Assembly: GCA_052387115.1 (NCBI GenBank)
Contig: JBQTJM010000004.1
Coordinates: forward strand, 1 to 13,532
Source: JACCXJ01 sp052387115
GTDB taxonomy: Bacteria; Pseudomonadota; Gammaproteobacteria; JACCXJ01
Direction of reading: 5' to 3'
Length of the DNA: 13,532 bases
Shown: piece by piece, positions 6,123 through 13,411 of the stretch
How positions within the stretch are numbered: position 1 is the first letter of the stretch
Layout of the letters: every line of letters starts with the position of its first letter
The notes under the pieces: model-generated
What the model was told of the DNA's origin: nothing
Seen by the model: the letters and a program-made list of their open reading frames with translations, nothing else
The model's database searches: none
Position numbers and translations under genes: made by a program

Positions 6123-6756
6123 GGAAATCGAGGTGGTGTATCGCGTCATCGCCGAGCGCCGCGACATGCGGCACTTTCTGCCCGGCCCCATCGAACCGGC
6201 GGCGCTCGCGCGCTTGCTTGAGGCCGCTCATCAGGCACCGTCCGTGGGGCTCATGCAGCCGTGGCGGTTTGTGCGTGTCACCGATCCCGAGCTCAGGCGG
6301 AAGATCCACGCCCTGGTGGCCGAGGAACGGGATCGCACCGCCACAGCGCTCGGCTCGCGCGGTGAAGAGTTTCTTAGGCTCAAGGTGGAGGGCATCCTAA
6401 GCTGCGGCGAGCTCTTGGTGGCGGCGTTGGCTGACGGGCGCGAAGCGCACGTCTTCGGCCGCCGCACGCTACCGGAGATGGATCTGTGCTCGGTTGCCTG
6501 CGCCATCCAAAACCTCTGGCTCGCCGCCCGCGCCGAAGGGATCGGTATGGGCTGGGTGTCGATGTTCGATCCCGAGGCCGTGGCGGAGATGCTGAATATG
6601 CCGCCAGACAGTAAGCCGATAGCGATCCTCTGCCTAGGGCATGTGGAAGCGTTTTATCCCGCCCCGATGCTGGAGCTCCAGGGCTGGACCCGGAAGCGCG
6701 CACTCGATGATCTGGTGTTCCACAACACCTGGGGTCAGCAAGCGTCGCCATCGTGA
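6103..6756 (+). CDS. bluB: 5,6-dimethylbenzimidazole synthase
   Basis: Flavin-destroying enzyme of the nitroreductase fold that turns reduced FMN plus O2 into 5,6-dimethylbenzimidazole, the lower ligand of B12. From the ATG at 6103 it is 217 aa. Diagnostic stretches are ERRDMRHF (the Asp at about 21 corresponds to the conserved active-site Asp), AHQAPSVGLMQPWRFVRV, AIQNLWLAARAEGIGMGWVSMFDPE (Ser at about 153 corresponds to the conserved Ser) and ILCLGHVEAFYPAPMLELQGW. An in-frame ATG at 6049 would add 18 residues not seen in the family and lie further inside the CWC gene, so 6103 is preferred. The stop overlaps the next gene's GTG (GTGA). The chemistry needs oxygen, so the host lives at least partly in oxic or microoxic conditions. 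Confidence 0.95.
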   Translation: MQRYRPEEIEVVYRVIAERRDMRHFLPGPIEPAALARLLEAAHQAPSVGLMQPWRFVRVTDPELRRKIHALVAEERDRTATALGSRGEEFLRLKVEGILSCGELLVAALADGREAHVFGRRTLPEMDLCSVACAIQNLWLAARAEGIGMGWVSMFDPEAVAEMLNMPPDSKPIAILCLGHVEAFYPAPMLELQGWTRKRALDDLVFHNTWGQQASPS

Positions 6757-7559
6757 GCCGCGACCAGTTCCAAGGACCCCAGTGCATCGTCTGCCTCACC
6801 GAGGAGACCACCGAGACACTCTATCTCCTGGTCGAGGAGGCACGGATCGTCGGCATCTCTGGCCTCACGGTGCGCCCGCCACAAGCGCGCAAGGAGAAGC
6901 CCAAGGGATCGGAAGCGCCAAGATCGATAAGATCCTCGCGCTCGCACCGGATCTCGTGCTCGGCTTTTCCGATCTCTAGGCCGACATCGCCGCGGCGCTC
7001 ATCCGCCACGGTCTTCAGGTGCCCGTATTCAACCAGCGCTCGGTCGAGGGCATACTCGACATGATCGGGCTCTTGGGCGCGATGGTGGGGATTGCGGCGA
7101 AGGCCGAAGCGCTCGTAGAGCACTACCGTACGAACCTCGAGGCCGTGCGGCGCGAGGCTGGGTCTCTGCCGCGCCGGCCGCGGGTGTACTTCGAGGAGTG
7201 GGACAATCCCTTGATCTCGGGGATCCGCTGGGTCGCAGAACTGATCGAAACCGCCTGCGGCGTCGACTGCTTTCCCGAGCTAACCACCGCACCATCGGCC
7301 AAGGACCGAATCATCGCCGATCCGGACGAGGTGATCCGCCGCGCCCGATATCATCATCGGCTCCTGGTGCGGCAAGCGCTTTCGACCCGAGCGGGTGAAG
7401 GCGCGCGAAGGCTGGGACTCGATCCCGGCGGTTCGGACAGGACACATCCACGAGATCAAGTCCACCGATATCCCGCAACCTGGGCCCGCCGCGCTCACCG
7501 ACGGGCTGGCCCAGATCGGCCGCATCATCGAGCGCTGGGCCGAGGAGACTAGGCCGTGA
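6753..7559 (+). pseudogene. Broken BtuF-like cobalamin-binding protein gene
   Basis: Pieces of one periplasmic-binding-like domain (BtuF/PF01497 type) occur in order but in changing frames. The GTG at 6753 starts CIVCLTEETTETLYLLVEEARIVGISGLTVRPP. Near 6906-6913 the frame shifts to SAKIDKILALAPDLVLGFSDL, which ends in an in-frame TAG (6977-6979) where the reading then continues ADIAAALIRHGLQ. The same frame runs through RRPRVYFEEWDNPLISGIRWVAELIE to ADPDEVIRRA. At about 7340-7346 a second shift restores the original frame for PDIIIGSWCGKRFRPERVKAREGWDSIPAV through ERWAEETRP and a TGA at 7557. The lesions look like roughly a 7-nt deletion, a CAG-to-TAG change and a 2-nt deletion. There is no signal peptide, so the intact form would be cytoplasmic. 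Both ends keep GTGA overlaps with bluB and cbiB, so the decay looks recent or reflects assembly errors. Confidence 0.85.
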
Positions 7560-8467
7560 CTGTGTCGCTCATCGCGATCGCGGCGGTGCTTATGGACTGG
7601 TGGCTCGGCGAGCCCCGGCGGCACCATCCGCTCATAGGCTTCGGGCGGCTGGCGATTTGGGTGGAGACGCGACTGTATGGCAGTCCCGGTATCGCGCCAA
7701 CCGCGCGCCGGTTCCGCGGCGTGCTTGCGGTGGCGGTCCTGCTCGTGCCATTCACGCTGGCGGCATCGCTATTGGCCGCGCGCCAGGGCATAGGCATGGC
7801 ATTCAGCGTCCTCGCACTCTATTGGGCGCTCGGTTTGCGGAGCCTGCACGATCACGCGCGTCCCGTCGCTCAAGCGCTGAGCACTGGCGAAGAGGCGAAG
7901 GCCCGAGCGCGCGTGAGCCTCATGGTCAGCCGCGATTCGGCGGCGCTCGACATCACGGCGGCCGCGACCGAGTCGGTGCTCGAGAACGGCAACGACGGGG
8001 TGTTCGGAGCACTTTTCTGGTTCGCGGTTGCGGGCGCGCCGGGTACGGTGCTCTACCGGCTTGCGAACACGCTCGACGCCATGTGGGGTTACCGCAACTC
8101 GCGTTACCTTCATTTCGGCTGGGCAGCGGCGCGTCTCGACGACGTTTTGAACTACCTGCCCGCACGTCTCACGGCGCTGACCTACGCCGTGCTCGGCAGA
8201 GTTCGTCAGGCCTTGGCGTGCTGGCGCTCGCAGGCACGGGCCTGGGACAGCCCCAACGCCGGTCCGGTGATGGCCGCGGGCGCAGGCGCGCTCGGTGTAG
8301 TGATCGGCGGACCCGCACGGTACGCGGGCGAGCGGCATGAGCGCCCGATCCTGGGCGTCGGTAACGTACCAACCCTCGACGATATCGAACGGGCGCTCAG
8401 GCTCGTGCGACGCGGTGTCGGGCTGTGGCTCGTCGTGCTGCTCGTCATCGGGTATCTCCATGCTTGA
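7556..8467 (+). CDS. cbiB: Adenosylcobinamide-phosphate synthase, CbiB (CobD of the aerobic naming)
   Basis: Inner-membrane enzyme that attaches the aminopropanol (phosphate) arm to adenosylcobyric acid, giving adenosylcobinamide (phosphate). It is 303 aa, near the family's ~310. Family marks are the N-terminal MDWWLGEPRRHHPLIGFGRL, RVSLMVSRDSAALDITAAATESVLENGNDGVFGALFWFAVAGAPG, YRLANTLDAMWGYRN, the WAAARLDDVLNYLPARLTAL segment, SPNAGPVMAAGAGALG, and a final helix. Hydrophobic helices occur at about residues 55-80, 83-97, 145-165 and 283-301. The GTG at 7556 overlaps the stop of the broken gene (GTGA). It has its own GAGGAG (7542-7547) 8 nt upstream, which may free it from depending on translation of that pseudogene. 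It overlaps cobC by 8 nt. Confidence 0.94.
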   Translation: MTVSLIAIAAVLMDWWLGEPRRHHPLIGFGRLAIWVETRLYGSPGIAPTARRFRGVLAVAVLLVPFTLAASLLAARQGIGMAFSVLALYWALGLRSLHDHARPVAQALSTGEEAKARARVSLMVSRDSAALDITAAATESVLENGNDGVFGALFWFAVAGAPGTVLYRLANTLDAMWGYRNSRYLHFGWAAARLDDVLNYLPARLTALTYAVLGRVRQALACWRSQARAWDSPNAGPVMAAGAGALGVVIGGPARYAGERHERPILGVGNVPTLDDIERALRLVRRGVGLWLVVLLVIGYLHA

Positions 8468-9458
8468 GCACGGTGGCCGGCTGCGGGAGGCCGCCCACCG
8501 CTACGGGATCCCGCTGGATGCATGGCTGGACCTCTCCACAGGCATCAATCCCCGTCCTTGGCCAGTGCCCGCGATCCCGGTCAGCGCGTGGGCCCGCCTG
8601 CCGGAGGACGACGACGGGCTCATCGACGCCGCCCGTGCCTATTACGAGGCTCCCCACGTCCTGCCGGTTGCAGGCTCACAGGCGGCGATCCAAGCCTTGC
8701 CGCGGCTGCACACGCCCTGCCGCGTGGGTATCATCACCCCCGGCTACGCCGAGCACGCCCGCGCCTGGCGGCGTGCCGGGCACGAGGTCGTCGGGGTACC
8801 CGTGGAGGTGTTGGGCAACACCGCGAGGCATGTGGACGTGCTGGCCGTCATCCACCCGAACAACCCTACGGGCGATCGTTTCGCCGTGGAAACCTTGCTC
8901 GACTGGCACGCAAGCCTCGCCGCTCGCGAGGGCTGGCTGGTGGTGGACGAAGCCTTCATCGATCCCACCCCGGCGGACAGCCTGGCTCCTTACAGTACCC
9001 GGCCCGGACTCCTCGTGCTGCGCTCGCTCGGCAAGTTCTTCGGGCTCGCCGGTGCGCGCGTGGGCTTCGTGCTGGCCGAATCGTCCTGGCTGCATCGGCT
9101 ACGCGGCCAGCTCGGCCCCTGGACGGTCGCCGCGCCGTCTCGTTGGGTCGCGGAACGCGCCTTGGCGGACCGCGCCTGGCAAGAGGCCGCCCGAGCGCTG
9201 CTCCTCAAGAAGGCTGAGCGACTCGCTGCGCTATTGAACCAACATGGCCTGGCCATAGGCGGCAGCTGTGTTCTTTTCCAGTGGGTACCGACTCCTCACG
9301 CAGCCGCGATCCACGAGCGGCTGGCGCGGCAAGGTATTCTGACCCGATTGTTCACGGAACCCGCAAGCCTGCGTTTCGGTCTGCCCGGCGCAGAGGCCGG
9401 CTGGGCTCGCCTTGACCAGACGCTCGCCAACACCTGCACGGAGCTCGCGCCGACATGA
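8460..9458 (+). CDS. cobC: L-threonine-O-3-phosphate decarboxylase-like PLP enzyme
   Basis: Fold-type I PLP enzyme of the aspartate-aminotransferase superfamily. In B12 synthesis it decarboxylates L-threonine phosphate to (R)-1-amino-2-propanol phosphate, the linker used by CbiB (CobD in Salmonella naming, CobC in Pseudomonas naming). It is 332 aa from the ATG at 8460, normal for the family. Motifs are LDLSTGINPRPWP near the N-terminus, HPNNPTGD (about 132-139, with the PLP-ring Asn), VVDEAFID (Asp at about 163) and the Schiff-base lysine in RSLGKFFGLAGARVGF (Lys at about 192). The C-terminus carries SLRFGLPG with the carboxylate-binding Arg. It overlaps cbiB by 8 nt and cobQ by ATGA. Position beside cbiB supports the decarboxylase role rather than a histidinol-phosphate aminotransferase. 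Confidence 0.93.
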   Translation: MLEHGGRLREAAHRYGIPLDAWLDLSTGINPRPWPVPAIPVSAWARLPEDDDGLIDAARAYYEAPHVLPVAGSQAAIQALPRLHTPCRVGIITPGYAEHARAWRRAGHEVVGVPVEVLGNTARHVDVLAVIHPNNPTGDRFAVETLLDWHASLAAREGWLVVDEAFIDPTPADSLAPYSTRPGLLVLRSLGKFFGLAGARVGFVLAESSWLHRLRGQLGPWTVAAPSRWVAERALADRAWQEAARALLLKKAERLAALLNQHGLAIGGSCVLFQWVPTPHAAAIHERLARQGILTRLFTEPASLRFGLPGAEAGWARLDQTLANTCTELAPT

Positions 9459-10795
9459 AGACGCCGACGCTCATGGTTCAGGGGACGACCTCGGACGCGG
9501 GCAAGAGCACACTAGTCACGGGGCTGTGCCGGGTGCTCGCGCGTAGCGGCGTGCGAGTGGCGCCTTTCAAGCCGCAGAACATGGCGCTCAACAGCGCGGT
9601 CACCGTCGATGGCGGGGAGATCGGCCGGGCCCAGGCGGTGCAGGCACGGGCCTGCGGCCTCGCGCCGCACAGCGACATGAACCCGGTGCTGCTCAAACCC
9701 AATACGGATACCGGCGCGCAGGTTATCATCCACGGCTGCGCCGTCGGCAATATGGACGCAAGCGCCTATCACGATTACAAGCGCATCGCGCGTCGCGCGG
9801 TGCTCGAGTCCTATCAACGGCTGAGCCGGCAGCACGAGGTCATCCTCGCGGAAGGCGCGGGCAGCCCGGCGGAGATCAACCTGCGCCACAACGACATCGC
9901 CAACATGGGCTTCGCCGAAGCGGTAGATTGCCCGGTGGTGCTGGTGGCGGACATCGACCGCGGTGGCGTGTTCGCGCATATCGCCGGTACGCTGGCGCTA
10001 CTGGGTGAGAGCGAACGGGCGCGGATCGCCGGCTTCGTCATCAACCGCTTTCGCGGCGATCTCGCGCTGCTCGAGTCCGGGCTCGATTGGCTGGAGCGTC
10101 GCACGGGCAAACCGGTGCTCGGTGTCCTGCCTTATCTGCACGGCCTGCATCTCGAGGCCGAGGATGCGCTTTGCCACAACGATGCAGCGCCCGAGGGACA
10201 ACTACGGGTCATTGTGGCGGTGCTCCCGCGCATCAGCAACCATACCGACTTCGATCCGCTGCGCCTGCATCCGCAAGTGGCATTCCGCTATGTCGGGCCG
10301 GGCGAGCCGATCCCGCCCTGCGACCTGATTATCCTCCCGGGGTCAAAGAGCGTGCGCGCCGACCTCGCCTGGCTGCGCGCGCAAGCGTGGGAGCAGGCCA
10401 TCCTGCGCCACCTGCGCTACGGCGGCAAGCTCATCGGGCTCTGCGGCGGCTTCCAGATGCTGGGCCAAGCGATTCATGACCCCCTTGGGCTCGAAGGCGA
10501 GCCGGGCAGCAGCCCCGGGCTCGGGCTCCTGGCGCTCACGACCAAATTGGAGCGCGACAAGCAGCTCCGGAATGTCACCGGGATGCTGGTGCTCGAAGAC
10601 GCGACCGTCACCGGCTACGAGATCCACGCGGGCGTGACCCGCGGCGGGGCGCTGATGCGTCCCGCCGTCTACCTTGATGGGGGCAGCGACGGCGCGCTAT
10701 CGGAGGACGGCCAGATCCTCGGCACCTACCTGCACGGATTTATTCGAATCCACCGCCGCCTGCAACGCACTTTTGCGCTGGGCGGGCCTCGATAA
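9455..10795 (+). CDS. cobQ: Cobyric acid synthase, C-terminus cut by a +1 frameshift
   Basis: ATP- and glutamine-dependent enzyme that amidates side chains b, d, e and g to give adenosylcobyric acid (CobQ/CbiP). Domain 1 (ATPase) has the P-loop GTTSDAGKST (10-19), PFKPQNMALNS, DMNPVLLKPNTDTGAQVI and AEGAGSPAEINL. Domain 2 (glutaminase) has IILPGSKSVRADLAWL, the nucleophile in LCGGFQMLG (Cys at about 330), VTGYEIHAG and TYLHG (His at about 427). Directly after HG the frame should read LFES, but it reads FIRIHRR and stops at 10795, giving 446 aa. Removing one T from the TTT at 10739-10741 restores the normal C-terminus up to a TGA at 10934, for about 492 aa. Catalytic Cys and His are kept; about 50 C-terminal residues are lost. 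It could be a real mutation or a homopolymer assembly error. Confidence 0.9.
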   Translation: MKTPTLMVQGTTSDAGKSTLVTGLCRVLARSGVRVAPFKPQNMALNSAVTVDGGEIGRAQAVQARACGLAPHSDMNPVLLKPNTDTGAQVIIHGCAVGNMDASAYHDYKRIARRAVLESYQRLSRQHEVILAEGAGSPAEINLRHNDIANMGFAEAVDCPVVLVADIDRGGVFAHIAGTLALLGESERARIAGFVINRFRGDLALLESGLDWLERRTGKPVLGVLPYLHGLHLEAEDALCHNDAAPEGQLRVIVAVLPRISNHTDFDPLRLHPQVAFRYVGPGEPIPPCDLIILPGSKSVRADLAWLRAQAWEQAILRHLRYGGKLIGLCGGFQMLGQAIHDPLGLEGEPGSSPGLGLLALTTKLERDKQLRNVTGMLVLEDATVTGYEIHAGVTRGGALMRPAVYLDGGSDGALSEDGQILGTYLHGFIRIHRRLQRTFALGGPR

Positions 10796-10934
10796 TCCGC
10801 AAACGCCGGACTACCACGCCATGCGCGAGACGCACATCGACCGGTTAGCCGACGCTTGCGAAACGCACCTCGATCTCATGGCCATCGCGCGCCTGGTCGG
10901 CATCGGCTCCCGCATCGGCAGTCACGAGGCGTGA
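10739..10934 (+). other. Out-of-frame 3' end of cobQ after an extra T
   Basis: Reading from within the TTT at 10739-10741, the next frame encodes LFESTAACNALLRWAGLDNP, then DYHAMRETHIDRLADACETHLDL and ARLVGIGS, ending at the TGA at 10932-10934. This is the standard CobQ C-terminus. It is not a separate gene: it has no start of its own near 10740 and is the direct continuation of the interrupted protein. Confidence 0.85.
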
Positions 10935-10980
10935 GGGCGGCGGGAGAGATCGCGAATTTACCGATAGCGTTAACCCGTGA

Positions 10981-10985
10981 AAGGA
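10981..10985 (+). promoter_or_regulatory. Ribosome binding site deciding the metE start
   Basis: AAGGA 9 nt before the ATG at 10995. It supports this ATG over the in-frame GTG at 10977, which would add MKGKIH and has no Shine-Dalgarno of its own. The 60-bp gap between the cobQ remnant stop (10934) and metE is too short for a cobalamin riboswitch, and I see no clear promoter or terminator in it. Confidence 0.65.
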
Positions 10986-10994
10986 AAGATACAC

Positions 10995-13301
10995 ATGCTT
11001 ACACATAACCTCGGCTATCCGCGTATTGGTAGCCATAGAGAGCTCAAGAAAGCCTGCGAGAGTTACTGGTCTTCCCAGATCAGCCTCGATGAGCTCCTAG
11101 ACGCTGGCCGGGCCATCCGCCGGCACAACTGGCAGCGCCAGCATGAGGCTGGCATCGATCTGATCCCCTGCAACGATTTCTCGTTTTACGACCATGTGCT
11201 GGATCTCTCGCTCACGGTCGGCGCGATCCCCGCGCGCTACCGGCCGCTGCTCGATATGCCTGATAGTTCTGAGTTGGATTTGTACTTTGCCATGGCGCGG
11301 GGCTATCAGAAAGACGGTCTCGACCTCATCGCCACGGAGATGACCAAGTGGTTCGACACCAACTACCACTACCTGGTCCCCGAGTTCACGAAAGATCACG
11401 CCTTCAGCTTGACCTCACGGAAGGTTCTGGATGAGTTTCAGGAGGCAAGAGCGCTCGGCATCAACGCCAAGCCGGTCTTGGTCGGGCCGGCGAGTTATTT
11501 GCTCCTGGGCAAGGAGAAAGAACCAGGCTTCAACCGGCTCGACCTGCTCGACCGGCTTATGCCGGTTTACTTGCAGATCCTGCGCGAACTGCAAGGTCTC
11601 GGCGCAGACTATGTCCAAATCGACGAACCCTTCCTCGCGCTGGATTTGCAGGATGAAACGAAACGCGCCTATACATCGACCTATGCCGCAATCACCCGGG
11701 CCTGCCCCGGACTCAAGATCGTCCTCGCCACTTACTTTGCCGGACTTGACGGCAATGCCGAGCTTGCCGCGAGCCTTCCCGTGCACCTGCTGCACCTGGA
11801 TCTCGTCCGCGCGCCCGCGCAACTGAACAAGGTGCTGTCCTTGATCCCGCCCGAGCTTGGCCTCTCGCTTGGGGTGGTGGATGGACGCAATGTGTGGATA
11901 AACGATTTCGAGCGATCGTTGGCCCTGATCGCCCAGGCGGTCGAAAAACTCGGCAGCGATCGTGTGGCGTTGGCGCCCTCCTGCTCGCTGCTGCACGTGC
12001 CTTGTGACCTAGCGCTCGAAAACGACGAGGCGGCGTTGGCCAGCGAGATCAAGTGCTGGCTAACTTTTGCCCGGCAAAAGCTTGATGAAGTCGCCACCCT
12101 CAGGGGCCTGGCGCAGCCCGAGACTTACAGAAAATATGCACGCAAGCTCAAGGACAACATGCTCGACCTGGAGAGCAGTTGCCAGTCGGCTTTGGTCCAC
12201 AGGCCAGCGGTGAAACAGCGTCTCGCCGCCGTCCGTCGCGACGACCTCAAGCGCCAAAGCCCTTTCAGCGTGCGTAAGGAAAAGCAACGCCCGGCTCTCA
12301 ATCTGCCTTTGTTTCCCACGACCACCATCGGCTCTTTCCCGCAAACCGATGACGTGAGAAGGCTCCGGCTTCGTCTCAAGAAAGGCGAGCTCACACCGGA
12401 ACAGTACGAGGCGGCGATCCGCACGGAAACCGGGCAGGTCATCCGTTGGCAGGAAGACATGGGTCTGGATGTGCTGGTGCACGGCGAGTTCGAACGCAAC
12501 GACATGGTGGAATACTTCGGCGAACTTTTGGATGGCTTCGCGTTCACCGCTAACGGCTGGGTGCAGAGCTACGGCTCGCGCTGCGTCAAACCACCCATCA
12601 TCTACGGCGATGTGGAACGCCAGTCGCCGATGACGTTGAAATGGTCGAAATACGCGCAGTCGTTGACCGCGAAACCCATCAAAGGAATGCTCACGGGGCC
12701 GGTCACGATCCTGCAATGGTCATTCGTAAGAGACGACCAGCCGCGTTCGCGCACGGCGAAACAAATCGCCATGGCGATCCGCGATGAAGTGTGCGATCTC
12801 GAAAAAGCCGGGATCCGTGTCATCCAGATCGACGAACCGGCCATCCGTGAGGGGCTGCCTCTGCGCAAGGCGGATCGGAAAGACTATCTCAATTGGGCGG
12901 TCGAGGCGTTCCGGCTAGCCTCCTCCGGTGTGGCCGACGAGACTCAAATCCATACCCATATGTGCTACTCGGAGTTCAACGACATCATTGAGTCCGTCGC
13001 CGAGATGGATGCCGACGTCATCACCATCGAAACGTCCCGGTCGCAGATGGAGTTGCTTGATGCTTTCGCGAGCTTTCGTTACCCCAACGAGATCGGCCCA
13101 GGCGTATACGACATCCACTCGCCCCGCGTTCCGACCGAGCAGGAGATGACTGCGCTCCTGCGTAAAGCGCTGGCTGTACTGCCAGCCCGCAACCTCTGGG
13201 TCAACCCCGACTGTGGCTTGAAAACCCGCAAGTGGCCGGAGACCAGGGCGGCGCTTGCGAATATGGTCGCCGCTGCAAGAGCGTTACGAGAGCAAGTATA
13301 A
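10995..13301 (+). CDS. metE: Cobalamin-independent methionine synthase
   Basis: Cytoplasmic zinc enzyme that transfers a methyl group from 5-methyltetrahydropteroyltriglutamate to homocysteine without B12. It is complete at 768 aa (E. coli MetE is 753). The N-terminal barrel starts with LGYPRIGSHRELKKACESYW. The C-terminal catalytic barrel starts near LPLFPTTTIGSFPQT and includes the substrate regions HGEFERNDMVEYFGE and QIDEPAIREGLPL. The zinc ligands are all present: HMC (His 655, Cys 657), IET (Glu 679) and PDCGLKTR (Cys 740). Each is offset by 14 from E. coli 641/643/665/726. It has its own Shine-Dalgarno 60 bp after the cobQ remnant, so it could be read from the cob transcript or from its own start. 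I see no MetR-type site, riboswitch or strong promoter. Confidence 0.97.
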   Translation: MLTHNLGYPRIGSHRELKKACESYWSSQISLDELLDAGRAIRRHNWQRQHEAGIDLIPCNDFSFYDHVLDLSLTVGAIPARYRPLLDMPDSSELDLYFAMARGYQKDGLDLIATEMTKWFDTNYHYLVPEFTKDHAFSLTSRKVLDEFQEARALGINAKPVLVGPASYLLLGKEKEPGFNRLDLLDRLMPVYLQILRELQGLGADYVQIDEPFLALDLQDETKRAYTSTYAAITRACPGLKIVLATYFAGLDGNAELAASLPVHLLHLDLVRAPAQLNKVLSLIPPELGLSLGVVDGRNVWINDFERSLALIAQAVEKLGSDRVALAPSCSLLHVPCDLALENDEAALASEIKCWLTFARQKLDEVATLRGLAQPETYRKYARKLKDNMLDLESSCQSALVHRPAVKQRLAAVRRDDLKRQSPFSVRKEKQRPALNLPLFPTTTIGSFPQTDDVRRLRLRLKKGELTPEQYEAAIRTETGQVIRWQEDMGLDVLVHGEFERNDMVEYFGELLDGFAFTANGWVQSYGSRCVKPPIIYGDVERQSPMTLKWSKYAQSLTAKPIKGMLTGPVTILQWSFVRDDQPRSRTAKQIAMAIRDEVCDLEKAGIRVIQIDEPAIREGLPLRKADRKDYLNWAVEAFRLASSGVADETQIHTHMCYSEFNDIIESVAEMDADVITIETSRSQMELLDAFASFRYPNEIGPGVYDIHSPRVPTEQEMTALLRKALAVLPARNLWVNPDCGLKTRKWPETRAALANMVAAARALREQV

Positions 13302-13375
13302 GGGAACCATCGTAAGAGAGAACGTGAGAGATGGGAGACTGGACCCCTTTCTGGCTACACTGTGACGCCAACAAC

Positions 13376-13391
13376 GGGGATAATAGACCCC
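13376..13391. promoter_or_regulatory. Candidate -10 box inside a small G/C inverted repeat upstream of the last gene
   Basis: GGGG (13376-13379), an 8-nt spacer and CCCC (13388-13391) flank GATAAT (13379-13384), a 5-of-6 match to the sigma-70 -10 box. The start codon is 28 nt after the -10-like box. No good -35 hexamer is found at 16-18 nt spacing. It could be a weak or activator-dependent promoter, or chance. Confidence 0.25.
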
Positions 13392-13411
13392 ACCGCAAGA
13401 GGAAAAAACCC

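Noticed and set aside
10674..10934. Apparent separate 86-aa gene after cobQ.
   Set aside because: Its second part is the CobQ C-terminus in a shifted frame, and its first part is a shadow of cobQ.
13283..13315. TTACGA ... TCGTAA inverted repeat across the metE stop codon, as a possible terminator.
   Set aside because: Only 6 bp, AT-containing, with a loop of more than 20 nt and no following T-run.
13325..13370. GGGAGACTGGACCCC and nearby bases resemble part of a B12 box, suggesting a cobalamin riboswitch before the last gene.
   Set aside because: Only a short similarity. The rest of the ~200-nt conserved riboswitch core is missing and the gap after metE is only 110 bp.
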